From Phycisphaerales bacterium UBA2396 (GTDB taxonomy: Bacteria > Planctomycetota > Phycisphaerae > Phycisphaerales > UBA1924), in NCBI GenBank assembly GCA_002343325.1, contig DDSG01000091.1, positions 10,801-74,800 of the forward strand: a stretch of 64,000 nt of DNA, written 5' to 3'. Positions 1-8,901 of the stretch are shown piece after piece. The notes under the pieces are model-generated. The model was given only the letters and a program-made list of their open reading frames with translations. It ran no database searches and was not told the DNA's origin. Position numbers and translations under genes: made by a program. Numbering within the stretch: the first letter of the stretch is position 1; each line of letters begins with the position of its first letter.

Positions 1-1348
1 CCTCCGGGCTGGGCAGGATCGCCAGCAGGCTGCGCTCGGCGAGCGAGCCGTGCCCGATCTCGCGGCGGCCGGGGGCGCTGATGCGCTTGACTTCGCCCGT
101 CGAGACAGGCGGGAAGTTGTAGTGCAGGGTGAACTTCTTGGTGTACTCGGGGATGAGCCCGTCGATGATCTGCTCGTCCTTGCCCGTCCCGAGCGTGACG
201 GTGCAGAGGCTCTGCGTCTCGCCGCGCTGGAAGAGCGCCGACCCGTGCGTCCGCTGGAAGAGCCCGACAGCACCGGTGATCGGGCGGAGCTGGGTCGCGC
301 CGCGACCGTCGGCACGGATGCCCTGCTCGACGATCAGGCGACGCGTCACCTTCTCCTCAAGCCGACGGAACGCCTCGCCGGCGGACTTGCGGGCCTTCAC
401 GCTGGCAATGTGCTCGCCGGGGGTGCCCTTGTCGTTGACGGCAAAGTGCGCGTCGAGCATCGCCTTCTTGATGGCGTCGACCTTCTCGTTGCGTTCCTTC
501 TTGCCCTTGATCTGCCGGGCCGCCGTCAGCTCCTTCTCGCAGAGCTTGGCGACCTTGTCCGAGATCTCCTGCGGGGGCAGGAAGAGCTCGCCCATGACCT
601 TGGGCTTGCCCGCCTTGGAGGCGAGCTCGTCGATCGCGCCCAGGATCTCGCGGATCGCCTCGTTCCCGGTCTTGATCGCCTCGACGACGACCTCGTCGGG
701 CAGCTCCGCCGCGCCGACCTCGATCATGTTGATCCCGTCCTTGTGCCCGCTGAGCACCAGGTCCAGATCGCTGAAATCAAGCTGCGAGACCGTCGGGTTG
801 ATCGCAAACTGCGGGCCGGTGTCGGTGTGCAGGCGGCCGACGCGCACCGTTGCGACCGGGCCTTCGAAGGGGATGTCCGACAGCGCCAACGCCGCCGACG
901 ACGCCACGCCCGCCAGCACGTCGCTGTCGTTCTCGCCGTCGTGGCTCAGGACGAAGCACTGGATCATCACCTCGTCGATGAACCCGTCCGGGAAGAGCGG
1001 ACGGATCGGGCGATCGATCATCCGCATCGTGAGGATTTCCTTCTCGCTCGGCGGGCCTTCACGCTTCTTGAAGCCCCCGGGGAACTTGCCCGCGGCGGAG
1101 GTCTTCTCGCGGTAATCGACCGTGAGGGGGAAGAAGTCGATCCCGTCGCGAGGGGCCGCCCGGACAACCGACGCCATCACCGTGGTGCCGCCGAAGGTCG
1201 CCATCACCGTGGCGTTGGCGAGCTTGCCGATCACGCCCGTCTCGAGCGTCAGCGTGCGGCCGCCGATCTCCCGCTTCACGACCGTCGAGCCGGGAAGGCT
1301 CTGGAGGCCGAACGTCACCGATCCTTCAAGTGGAGTGAACTCTGCCAT
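1..1348 (-). CDS. pnp: Polyribonucleotide nucleotidyltransferase (PNPase), C-terminal part missing at window edge
   Basis: PNPase degrades RNA 3' to 5' using phosphate and is a core part of cytoplasmic RNA turnover. About 449 N-terminal residues are visible out of the usual ~700. They start MAEFTPLEGSVTFG and cover the first RNase PH-like domain, the linking helical domain and the start of the second PH-like domain, where the conserved GRREIGHGSLAERSL motif lies at about residues 427-441, next to the cut. The KH and S1 RNA-binding domains lie outside the window. The ATG at 1348 is chosen because the PNPase fold begins directly after it. It follows rpsO on the same strand, the classical rpsO-pnp order, with a hairpin-rich 280-bp gap that probably carries control elements. 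Confidence 0.96.
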   Translation of the reverse strand, partial: MAEFTPLEGSVTFGLQSLPGSTVVKREIGGRTLTLETGVIGKLANATVMATFGGTTVMASVVRAAPRDGIDFFPLTVDYREKTSAAGKFPGGFKKREGPPSEKEILTMRMIDRPIRPLFPDGFIDEVMIQCFVLSHDGENDSDVLAGVASSAALALSDIPFEGPVATVRVGRLHTDTGPQFAINPTVSQLDFSDLDLVLSGHKDGINMIEVGAAELPDEVVVEAIKTGNEAIREILGAIDELASKAGKPKVMGELFLPPQEISDKVAKLCEKELTAARQIKGKKERNEKVDAIKKAMLDAHFAVNDKGTPGEHIASVKARKSAGEAFRRLEEKVTRRLIVEQGIRADGRGATQLRPITGAVGLFQRTHGSALFQRGETQSLCTVTLGTGKDEQIIDGLIPEYTKKFTLHYNFPPVSTGEVKRISAPGRREIGHGSLAERSLLAILPSPE

Positions 1349-1412
1349 ATGGAACTCGTGCCGGCCAACTTCGCGGCCGGTCCTTGCGCGTGCCGGCTCG
1401 GTCATTCCGAGT

Positions 1413-1445
1413 GCTTCCACGAACATCACGTCCGGACGTGGAAGC
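1413..1445 (-). promoter_or_regulatory. Stem-loop in the pnp leader, candidate PNPase/RNase III control element
   Basis: An 8-bp stem, GCTTCCAC (1413-1420) with GTGGAAGC (1438-1445), encloses a 17-nt segment. An alternative 14-bp perfect palindrome (1427-1440, CACGTCCGGACGTG) shares one arm. The element sits about 65 nt upstream of the pnp start. In enterobacteria a stem-loop in the pnp leader is cut by RNase III and mediates PNPase autoregulation; the position here is analogous, but that role is inference. Confidence 0.4.
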
Positions 1446-1506
1446 CATCGGCCCCGAGCAGGCCGCACGCCCGTTCCTTCCCATCTCTCGCGAGGCAGAG
1501 GGCATA

Positions 1507-1526
1507 CCCCGGTCGATCAACCGGGG
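1507..1526 (-). promoter_or_regulatory. Short GC-rich hairpin between rpsO and pnp
   Basis: A 7-bp stem (CCCCGGT with ACCGGGG) closes a 6-nt loop. No T-run follows on the minus strand, so it is more likely an RNA stability or processing element than a terminator. It is one of three hairpins in this gap. Confidence 0.3.
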
Positions 1527-1584
1527 CGTGCCCGCTGCCCGTGCGAATCCAGGTGGGCTGGGCGTGCCTGATCCTGAAATGAAT

Positions 1585-1614
1585 CGGCCCGCGTCCGTCG
1601 CCGAACGCGGGCCG
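1585..1614 (-). terminator. Hairpin after rpsO, possible partial terminator
   Basis: A perfect 9-bp stem (CGGCCCGCG with CGCGGGCCG) and 12-nt loop begin 15 nt after the rpsO stop. On the minus strand the stem is followed by ATTCATTTC, only moderately T-rich, so it may attenuate rather than fully stop read-through into pnp. Confidence 0.5.
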
Positions 1615-1628
1615 CTCGTTGCGGTCGC

Positions 1629-1898
1629 TTACTTCCGCAGGCCCAGTCGCCCGATCAGCTTCTGGTACCCATCCGGATTCGTCTTCGCGAGGTATTTCAG
1701 CAGCTTGTTGCGCTTCCCGACCATCATGATCAGGCCACGCCGGCTGTGATTGTCCTTGTCGTGCCCAGAAAGATGGCCCGACACCTGGATAATCCGCTCC
1801 GTCAGCATCGCGATCTGGACTTCGGGTGAACCCGAGTCCTTCTCATGGCGGCGGTACGTCGTCCGGGTCGTGGCACGTTGGGCGGTCGAAAGAGCCAT
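1629..1898 (-). CDS. rpsO: 30S ribosomal protein S15
   Basis: Binds the central domain of 16S rRNA early in 30S assembly and contributes to an inter-subunit bridge. The 89-residue product has the family's normal length and its conserved core: [14 protein letters not shown], the [14 protein letters not shown] helix-turn and [12 protein letters not shown]. The ATG at 1898 is preceded by GGAG and AGGAA within 20 nt. It lies upstream of pnp on the same strand, a widely conserved pair. Nothing unusual in the protein. Confidence 0.98.
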   Translation of the reverse strand: MALSTAQRATTRTTYRRHEKDSGSPEVQIAMLTERIIQVSGHLSGHDKDNHSRRGLIMMVGKRNKLLKYLAKTNPDGYQKLIGRLGLRK

Positions 1899-2143
1899 CG
1901 CTGTTCCTACTCCATTTCTTGCTGGCCCCCACTATAGACCCCCAGCCGCCCCCCGGACAAGCCGACCGCGCCCTCTTCGCGATCCAATCAAAATCCAAAC
2001 ACAGCGGCGACTCGGCAGGCCAGCCTTCCCGCGGCCCGCCGCCCCCCTTTGGTACCGGTTACATCACGCATTTCCTTCCGGCTCTCCGCTCGAACCCCTT
2101 TCTCGGCCCCATCAACCAACCCCCTCCGCCTAATCTGTCCGCC

Positions 2144-3400
<1,257 letters not shown>

Positions 3401-3454
3401 TCGACGCAGCGTCGGCCCGAACGATCCGCCCCTTCCGCCCGGCCGCCAAACAAA

Positions 3455-3489
3455 GGAGCCCGGCTCGACGCGTGGCCGAACCGGGCTCT
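3455..3489 (-). terminator. Terminator hairpin between convergent genes
   Basis: An 8-bp stem (GAGCCCGG at 3456-3463 with CCGGGCTC at 3481-3488), plus a G-T pair at the base, is followed on the minus strand by CTTTGTTT. It lies 30 nt past the stop of the dockerin gene and 55 nt past the aminotransferase stop, so it may serve both; the T-rich side favours the minus strand. Confidence 0.6.
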
Positions 3490-3517
3490 GGAGGGTTTGT
3501 GTTCGACAAGGCTGGGC

Positions 3518-4381
3518 TCAGCACCCTTCCTCGAACGCGCTCACGAAGGCGTCAAAGTCGAAGAAGTCCACGAAGCCGTCGTTGGTGAAGTCGGCGTTCC
3601 TGCCCGGGGGGCAGGCGATCTCGTCGAAGCACTCGGCGAAGGCGTTGAAGTCGAAGAAGTCCACGAATCCGTCGCCGTCAAAGTCAGCACGGCACGCGCT
3701 CCCCACGCGTTCCACGCGCAGGTTGTCCCACCCGACTTCCCAGAAGTTCGCGCCGTAGAAGAACCCGGGGATCAGCGTCGTGATGTCGAGCCGAGAAACA
3801 TTGGAGAGCACATCGCGATAGCCGACGCCTTCGGGGAGCATCGACTCGAACGTGTCGGGGTTGCTCGCGCCGGTCCCGGCCCAGCCCGTGGGAAGGGCGA
3901 ACTGTTCCGGCGCCGGAATGTCGAACGTCACGCGCGTCCAGCCGTCGGCGATCGCCGGGAGTGTCGGCCCCAGCACCCAGACCGAAACCGGCTCGTCCGC
4001 CGCGATGCTCTCGTTCCAGATCTGCAACGCGAGCGGGTAGTTCGTGGGGTCGACGGGTTCGCCGTTGAAGTTGTCAAGCGCGATCACGCGGACATCCACC
4101 GAAATGCGCAGTGAAGCGGCGTACCGGTTCAGGTCCCCGAACACCTGGCTCTGCTCCTCGCGGGCCGACAGCGACACCCCCCAGAAGTCGAGGTACGGGA
4201 CGCCCATGTACTGGCCGGGATTGCCGCCAACCTCGAAAAGGGTGGGCACGCCGTTGGCCGTCCAACCGGACGTGTTCCCGTCCTCAAAGTCCAGGGCGAG
4301 AATGTCGCCGCGACCCATGGCCGTTCCACACGCCGCCAGTGTTGCGAGAGACGCCAGACGAAGGCTCCAAGGCAGGTTCAT
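3518..4381 (-). CDS. Secreted protein with C-terminal Gly-Cys-type dockerin-like repeats
   Basis: A 287-residue protein predicted to be exported. The ATG at 4381 is preferred over one 18 nt upstream because it has GGAG at good spacing and gives a clean signal peptide (NLPWSLRLASLATLAACG). The middle reads like a beta-sandwich/carbohydrate-binding-like domain (LALDFEDGNTSGWTANG, later VGWDNLRVERVG). The C-terminus has two EF-hand-like repeats, CRADFDGDGFVDFFDF and NADFTNDGFVDFFDF, and ends in GC. This matches the Gly-Cys-type dockerin tails I recall from Phycisphaerae. The Asp-rich loops should bind calcium. Ligand and partner are unknown. A second protein with the same tail is at 39013-39996. 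Confidence 0.75.
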   Translation of the reverse strand: MNLPWSLRLASLATLAACGTAMGRGDILALDFEDGNTSGWTANGVPTLFEVGGNPGQYMGVPYLDFWGVSLSAREEQSQVFGDLNRYAASLRISVDVRVIALDNFNGEPVDPTNYPLALQIWNESIAADEPVSVWVLGPTLPAIADGWTRVTFDIPAPEQFALPTGWAGTGASNPDTFESMLPEGVGYRDVLSNVSRLDITTLIPGFFYGANFWEVGWDNLRVERVGSACRADFDGDGFVDFFDFNAFAECFDEIACPPGRNADFTNDGFVDFFDFDAFVSAFEEGC

Positions 4382-4518
4382 TGCTGATCTCCATCCCACG
4401 ATAAGGTGAGTATCTGAGGATACGAGGCCGCCACTGTGCGACCGCGTGTGAGTTCACAGGCCTAGACACCACGGAAGGCCTGCGTGACGAGTTGTACGGA
4501 GGAAGATAGATTGAGTTT

Positions 4519-4543
4519 CAGAAAGTTTCCAGGAAACTTTCTG
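4519..4543. promoter_or_regulatory. Perfect 25-bp inverted repeat, candidate operator
   Basis: The arms CAGAAAGTTTCC (4519-4530) and GGAAACTTTCTG (4532-4543) are exact reverse complements around one central A. It is AT-richer than its surroundings and centred 55 bp before the start codon at 4586, in the gap between two divergent genes. Such symmetry is typical of a dimeric repressor site; the adjacent gene encodes an HTH-like protein. No strong -35/-10 pair could be fixed next to it. Confidence 0.6.
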
Positions 4544-4585
4544 GACGTGCTTCCTTGGGTCTTCGATTCTGGTACGCTGGCTGTG

Positions 4586-5917
4586 ATGGACGAGCACGCG
4601 TCGGACAAGCCGGTGCCGGAAGTGGTGCGTGGGGTTCCGGAGCCCATTTCGGGTGGAGAAACGGGTGGCGCCGCCGGGCTGTCGGTGCGGGTGTTGGATG
4701 CATTGGGGGAGGAGCTGGCGCGGACGTTGTCGGGTGTGCTCGGCGAGTTGCGACAGGAGCCCGGGGGTGGGGCGGCCGGGGAGATGGGTCCTGTGGCGGC
4801 GGCGCGGCTGCTGGGGCTGGACAAGGTGTTGCTGAGCCGTGTGATGAAGGCGACGCGGATGCGTGATGGGGCGGGGGCGCTTCGTGCGATGCCGGGGCCG
4901 GAGCCATTGCGTCGGCTGGTGTCACGATCGGCGGAGCAGGGTGTTTCGGCGGGGGCGTTGGCGGCGGCGCGGGCGGCGGTGGATCGGTACGAGTGTTTTC
5001 TGCGCGACAACGTGAAGGGCCGTGGGATGCTCGACACGATCCTGAGCGCGTGGGACCCGGGGGCGAGGCGGGAGTTTGAGTCGAGGCGGAAGCAGACGGC
5101 GTTCAGCGCGATCAGCCAGATTCGGGGCGCGCAGGCGCGGGTAAATCACGCGACGGTGATCGTTGGGCCTTCGGACCAGGCGGGGATGCTGGACGTGGTG
5201 TGGGTGACGGGGTACCTGGGGCTGTACCGGTCGAGGCCCGGGGCTCGGGTGAAGTTCGCGAGCCGACGGATGACGCCGGGCGTGCGGGGGCGGAAGCCCG
5301 AATCGATCGATGGCCGAGCGTTGGATACGCCCGAGGCGATGCTGCTGCCGGCGTTCTGCTCGAGCCCGATGCCCGAGCTGGACGCCACGACGATCGGCGA
5401 GGCTGTGTTTTACATGCTTGGCGGGACGGGCTTTGGGGTGCGCAGCGCGGTGGACGTGGTGTACGCGGAGGTGAATCGCGGGGAGCTGCCGAGGTTTGTG
5501 CCGGAGGGTTCGGGTCGGCGTCGTTTCTTCTTCGCGGAGACGGCGGTTCCGTCGATGTGCCTGCAGTTTGACGTGCTGGTGCACCGGGACCTGGGGTGGG
5601 CGGAGCCGGAATTGCTGTTGTACGACACGGCGTACGAAGGGGCGGCGAACCCGAACGATCGGACGCGCGACTTTGATCGGCTTGATCTGGCCGAGCGGAT
5701 CGAGAGGTTGGGGAGGTCGGCGTCGCAGGGCGCGGTCAATCTGCGATCGGGCGATGTGCCCCGGTACACGGAATTGATGAGCCAGGTGTGCGAGGCGACC
5801 CGTCTGCCGATCGGGGCGTACGAGGGATATCGGCTGCGGATGGAGTATCCGCTGTACGGGGTGCAGGTGACGGCGGCGTTCCCGGGGGTTGAGGGCCCGA
5901 CGCCGACGGGCGTGTGA
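4586..5917 (+). CDS. Unrecognised protein with an N-terminal helix-turn-helix-like segment
   Basis: 443 residues from the ATG at 4586. The frame stays open 34 codons further upstream, but those codons run through the inverted repeat at 4519-4543, so the later start is preferred; no clear Shine-Dalgarno precedes it. Residues 69-92 (PVAAARLLGLDKVLLSRVMKA) resemble a Cro/C1-type HTH. The region after about 170 looks like a mixed alpha/beta sensor or effector domain (VNHATVIVGPSDQAG, DVVWVTGYLGLYRSRPG, FFFAETAVPSMCLQFDVLVH), which I cannot assign. No signal peptide or membrane segment. I infer a soluble, possibly autoregulated transcription factor; the family is not recognised. Confidence 0.7.
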   Translation: MDEHASDKPVPEVVRGVPEPISGGETGGAAGLSVRVLDALGEELARTLSGVLGELRQEPGGGAAGEMGPVAAARLLGLDKVLLSRVMKATRMRDGAGALRAMPGPEPLRRLVSRSAEQGVSAGALAAARAAVDRYECFLRDNVKGRGMLDTILSAWDPGARREFESRRKQTAFSAISQIRGAQARVNHATVIVGPSDQAGMLDVVWVTGYLGLYRSRPGARVKFASRRMTPGVRGRKPESIDGRALDTPEAMLLPAFCSSPMPELDATTIGEAVFYMLGGTGFGVRSAVDVVYAEVNRGELPRFVPEGSGRRRFFFAETAVPSMCLQFDVLVHRDLGWAEPELLLYDTAYEGAANPNDRTRDFDRLDLAERIERLGRSASQGAVNLRSGDVPRYTELMSQVCEATRLPIGAYEGYRLRMEYPLYGVQVTAAFPGVEGPTPTGV

Positions 5918-5933
5918 CCGTGCGGAAGCGAGA

Positions 5934-6686
5934 TCAGGGCGAGGGAAGGAGAATGACCTCGCCGGCGTGCTCGTCGTGCTTTCCTTCGAGGCAATCGGCG
6001 ATGACTACGGCGATGGCCCGCGGGGGCAGCGTGCGTGAGGGCGGGAGGATGTCGGTGTCGAGGATGGTGCGGAGCATCGCGGTCTCGACCGCGCCCGGCG
6101 CGAGCGCGAAGCAACGGATGCCCAGGTCCGCGCCTTCGCGGTGGGCGGCGCGGGTGAGGAGATTGAGGGCGGCTTTGGCTCCGGCGTAGGCGAAGAGCCC
6201 GGGGAAGGGGTCGACGCTGGCCATGGACGAGATGTTGACGATGCGCCCGCCGCGGGGTTCGAGCCCCTTGGCGTGGTCTTCGGCGTTCTGGCGTTCGAAG
6301 AGTCGCCAGGCGGCGGTCATGAGGTAGGCCGGGCCCTGGGCGTTGATGGCGAAGACCTCGTCGATGAGGTCGGGAGTGTGCTTGGGGACGGGTTGGCTTG
6401 GCGCAAAACCGGCGTTGTTGATGAGCGCGTCGAGTCGGCCGAAGTGCCGGGCGGCGGCGTCGACGGCGGCCTGGCATTGTTCGGCGGAGCGGACATCGGT
6501 GGGCACGGCGTGCCAGGGGCCGGAGAGCATCCCGCCGGTTTCGAGCAGCGGGGCCTCGCGGCGTCCGGCAAGGAGGAGGCGCCACCCGCGGGAGGAGAGT
6601 TCCTGGGCGGCTTCGCGTCCGATCCCGGTGCCGGCGCCGGTGAGCAGCGCGACGGGGGCGGGCAGGTCGTTGGGGGGAGTGGTCAT
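5934..6686 (-). CDS. SDR family NAD(P)-dependent oxidoreductase
   Basis: A classical short-chain dehydrogenase of 250 residues. It has the cofactor loop TGAGTGIG (16-23), NNAG (90-93), the catalytic Ser in NISSMAS (153/154) and Y167-x3-K171. The coenzyme is uncertain. The substrate cannot be inferred: SDRs act on sugars, steroids, acyl groups and many others. It is convergent with the preceding HTH-like gene, separated by only 16 bp, and divergent from the solute-binding protein gene. Confidence 0.88.
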   Translation of the reverse strand: MTTPPNDLPAPVALLTGAGTGIGREAAQELSSRGWRLLLAGRREAPLLETGGMLSGPWHAVPTDVRSAEQCQAAVDAAARHFGRLDALINNAGFAPSQPVPKHTPDLIDEVFAINAQGPAYLMTAAWRLFERQNAEDHAKGLEPRGGRIVNISSMASVDPFPGLFAYAGAKAALNLLTRAAHREGADLGIRCFALAPGAVETAMLRTILDTDILPPSRTLPPRAIAVVIADCLEGKHDEHAGEVILLPSP

Positions 6687-6743
6687 GATGCGGAGTATGG
6701 CAGGTTGGGGGGAATCGTGCGGCGGGGTCTACAGTGAGCGGCT

Positions 6744-8726
6744 ATGAGCTGGACGAAGTACATCCCGCTGGTGCTGTTCCTTGGGATTCTGGTGGTGCCC
6801 TTTGCGATGCGGAGCGCGGCTCCGGCGGGGATTCGCGAGGATGTCCCGCGGGTGATCATCATGACGCCTCACGTGCGGCAGATCTCCGAGGAGTTCTCGC
6901 GGGGGTTTTCGGCGTGGCACCAGCGGGAGTATGGGGGCCCGGCGGAGATCGACTGGCGCGGGCCTTTGGGCACGAGCGAGATTCTCAAGCTGCTGCGGGC
7001 GCAGTACACGGCGCACCTCAAGCGGGAAGTGTCGCGAATCGCGGCGGAGGCGCCGGATCGGCTTCTGGACCCGGCATTGAGCCTTGACGGCACGTTCAAG
7101 CCCGGCGATATCGGGCTGGACGTGGTGTTCGGGGGCGGATCGTTCGATCATGGTCGGATCAAGAGCCGCGAGACGTCGTCGATCGCGGTGCCGGTGATGC
7201 CCGGCCGTGGGCGGGTGCGGGCGGTGCTGGCGCCGGCCGATCGGGTCGAAGCGTCGAAGCTGGGTGAGATGAGGGAGCTTCGGGCGGATGTCTCGATCGA
7301 GGGTCGGCCGGCGGTCAGGCTTCGCGTGCCGGTGGAGGCGCTGACGGGCGGACTGGAGGCGATCCGGCCTCTGGCGGAGGGTGCCAAGTCGGTTGAGCTC
7401 GAGCTCGAGGGGGGGCGGCTGCTGCGGGAGTTTGGCGTGCCGATGTCGGTGCCGGCGGGGCTTGGCGAGGCGGAGATCGCGGCGCTGTCGCCCAACGAGA
7501 TCGGCGCGGAGCGTCTGTATGACGCGGAGCAGTACTGGATCGGGACGGCGTTGTCGTCGTTCGGGATCGTGTTCAACCGCGACCTCTTCGCCGAGGCCGA
7601 GCTGCCCATGCCGACGCGGTTCGAGGATCTGACGAATGATCGGCTGCAGGGGTTGATCGCGCTGGCGGACCCGAGGCAATCGGGGTCGTTGACGACGGCG
7701 ATCGACATGGTGATCAACAGTTTCGCGTGGCGTGCGGCGAAGGATGGCGGCTGGTCGGAGCTGCTGCTGGAGCGGGACGGGATCGCCAGGGCGATCGCGG
7801 CCGGGAAGCGGGACGAGGTGGAGGAGGCGTTCGCGAGGGCGTGGCGGACGTTGCGTGAGATCACGGCGAACGCGAGGTACTACGCGAGCTCGTCGACCAA
7901 GCCGCCGGTGGACGTGTCGCAGGGTGAGGCGGCGGCGGGGCTGGCGATCGACTTCTATGGGAAGACGCAGGCGCAGGCGGTGCTGGCTCCGGGGGCCAAG
8001 GGCGAGGGGCGGGTCGGCTTTATTGACCCTGAGGGGCAGACGAACTACGACGCGGACCCGGTGTCGGTGCTGAGGGGCGGGCCCAACGAGGAGCTCGCGA
8101 AGCGGTTCGTGAGATATTGCCTGTCGAAGGAGGCGCAGAGCCTGTGGCAATTCCGTGCGGGGCAGGCGTCCGGGCTGGTGGGGGGCAGCGGGCTGCCGCT
8201 GGGGCCGAGGGAGTACGAGCTGAGGCGGTTTCCGATCCGACGTGACATGTACGCCGAGCCTTACTTTGCGGAGTTTGTGGACAGGGTCAATCCGTTCGAT
8301 CGGGCGCCGAAGGCAAGGCCTGTCGGGTGGCGGGACGGGATCGGGGTGATGATGCCGGCGTTCAGTGTGGATGTCGCGGAGGAGCAGCGGGCGGCGTGGG
8401 CGGCGTTGTCGGAGGCGAGGCGGACGCCGGGCTTTGCCTCGTCGTTGCTGGCGGAGATGGAGCGGCTGTTCTACGCGCTCCCGATGACGAGGCTTCCCGA
8501 CGGGCGTGAGGTGGCGTTCACCGCGGAGGAGTTCCCGCGGATCGCGGGTGCGTGGCGTGAGTCGCGGGCGAGAGGGCGGCTCAAGGCTGACTATGTGCTC
8601 GGGTATACGGAGTTCTTCCGGCGGAATTACGAGGAGGTTGTGAGGCTTTCTCGGTCGGCGGCGGGTGGTGGTGGCGCGTCGGCACGATCGGCACAGCCGT
8701 TGGAGACGGCATCGGTCGCGAAGTGA
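6744..8726 (+). CDS. Extracellular solute-binding protein, family 1-like
   Basis: 660 residues, longer than the usual 350-450 of this family. An N-terminal hydrophobic stretch (YIPLVLFLGILVVPFAM, 6-22) acts as signal or anchor; no lipobox Cys follows. The fold pattern fits periplasmic binding proteins of the Fe3+/spermidine type: RVIIMTPHVRQISEEFSRGF near the start, LSSFGIVFNRDLFAEAELPMPTR in the hinge region, then WSELL and a late VLRGGPNEELAKRFVRYCLS. About 110 residues between them carry extra acidic and charged sequence. No permease or ATPase gene is adjacent, so the transport partner and ligand are unknown. Confidence 0.72.
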   Translation: MSWTKYIPLVLFLGILVVPFAMRSAAPAGIREDVPRVIIMTPHVRQISEEFSRGFSAWHQREYGGPAEIDWRGPLGTSEILKLLRAQYTAHLKREVSRIAAEAPDRLLDPALSLDGTFKPGDIGLDVVFGGGSFDHGRIKSRETSSIAVPVMPGRGRVRAVLAPADRVEASKLGEMRELRADVSIEGRPAVRLRVPVEALTGGLEAIRPLAEGAKSVELELEGGRLLREFGVPMSVPAGLGEAEIAALSPNEIGAERLYDAEQYWIGTALSSFGIVFNRDLFAEAELPMPTRFEDLTNDRLQGLIALADPRQSGSLTTAIDMVINSFAWRAAKDGGWSELLLERDGIARAIAAGKRDEVEEAFARAWRTLREITANARYYASSSTKPPVDVSQGEAAAGLAIDFYGKTQAQAVLAPGAKGEGRVGFIDPEGQTNYDADPVSVLRGGPNEELAKRFVRYCLSKEAQSLWQFRAGQASGLVGGSGLPLGPREYELRRFPIRRDMYAEPYFAEFVDRVNPFDRAPKARPVGWRDGIGVMMPAFSVDVAEEQRAAWAALSEARRTPGFASSLLAEMERLFYALPMTRLPDGREVAFTAEEFPRIAGAWRESRARGRLKADYVLGYTEFFRRNYEEVVRLSRSAAGGGGASARSAQPLETASVAK

Positions 8727-8901
8727 TCGGGCCGGGACGATCGGGGAGCGTTCTGGGGGCGAGTGTCGGGCCGATTGAACTGGCATGAGCGCGATCAGAA
8801 GCGAAGCGGCGGCGTGTGCGGGGTTCTCGGGCGTGACCAGAGAGGGGTCGGACGTGCGTCAATCAGGGATCGTGGAGAAGGGTCAATCGCAGCGCGAGCC
8901 G

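Noticed and set aside
50..1582. 510-codon plus-strand open frame at the window start
   Set aside because: Antisense to pnp, whose protein is unmistakable and continues off the edge.
4410..4423. Short inverted repeat GTATC-N4-GATAC near the dockerin gene start
   Set aside because: Five-base arms are expected by chance in a gap of this size; no support as an operator.
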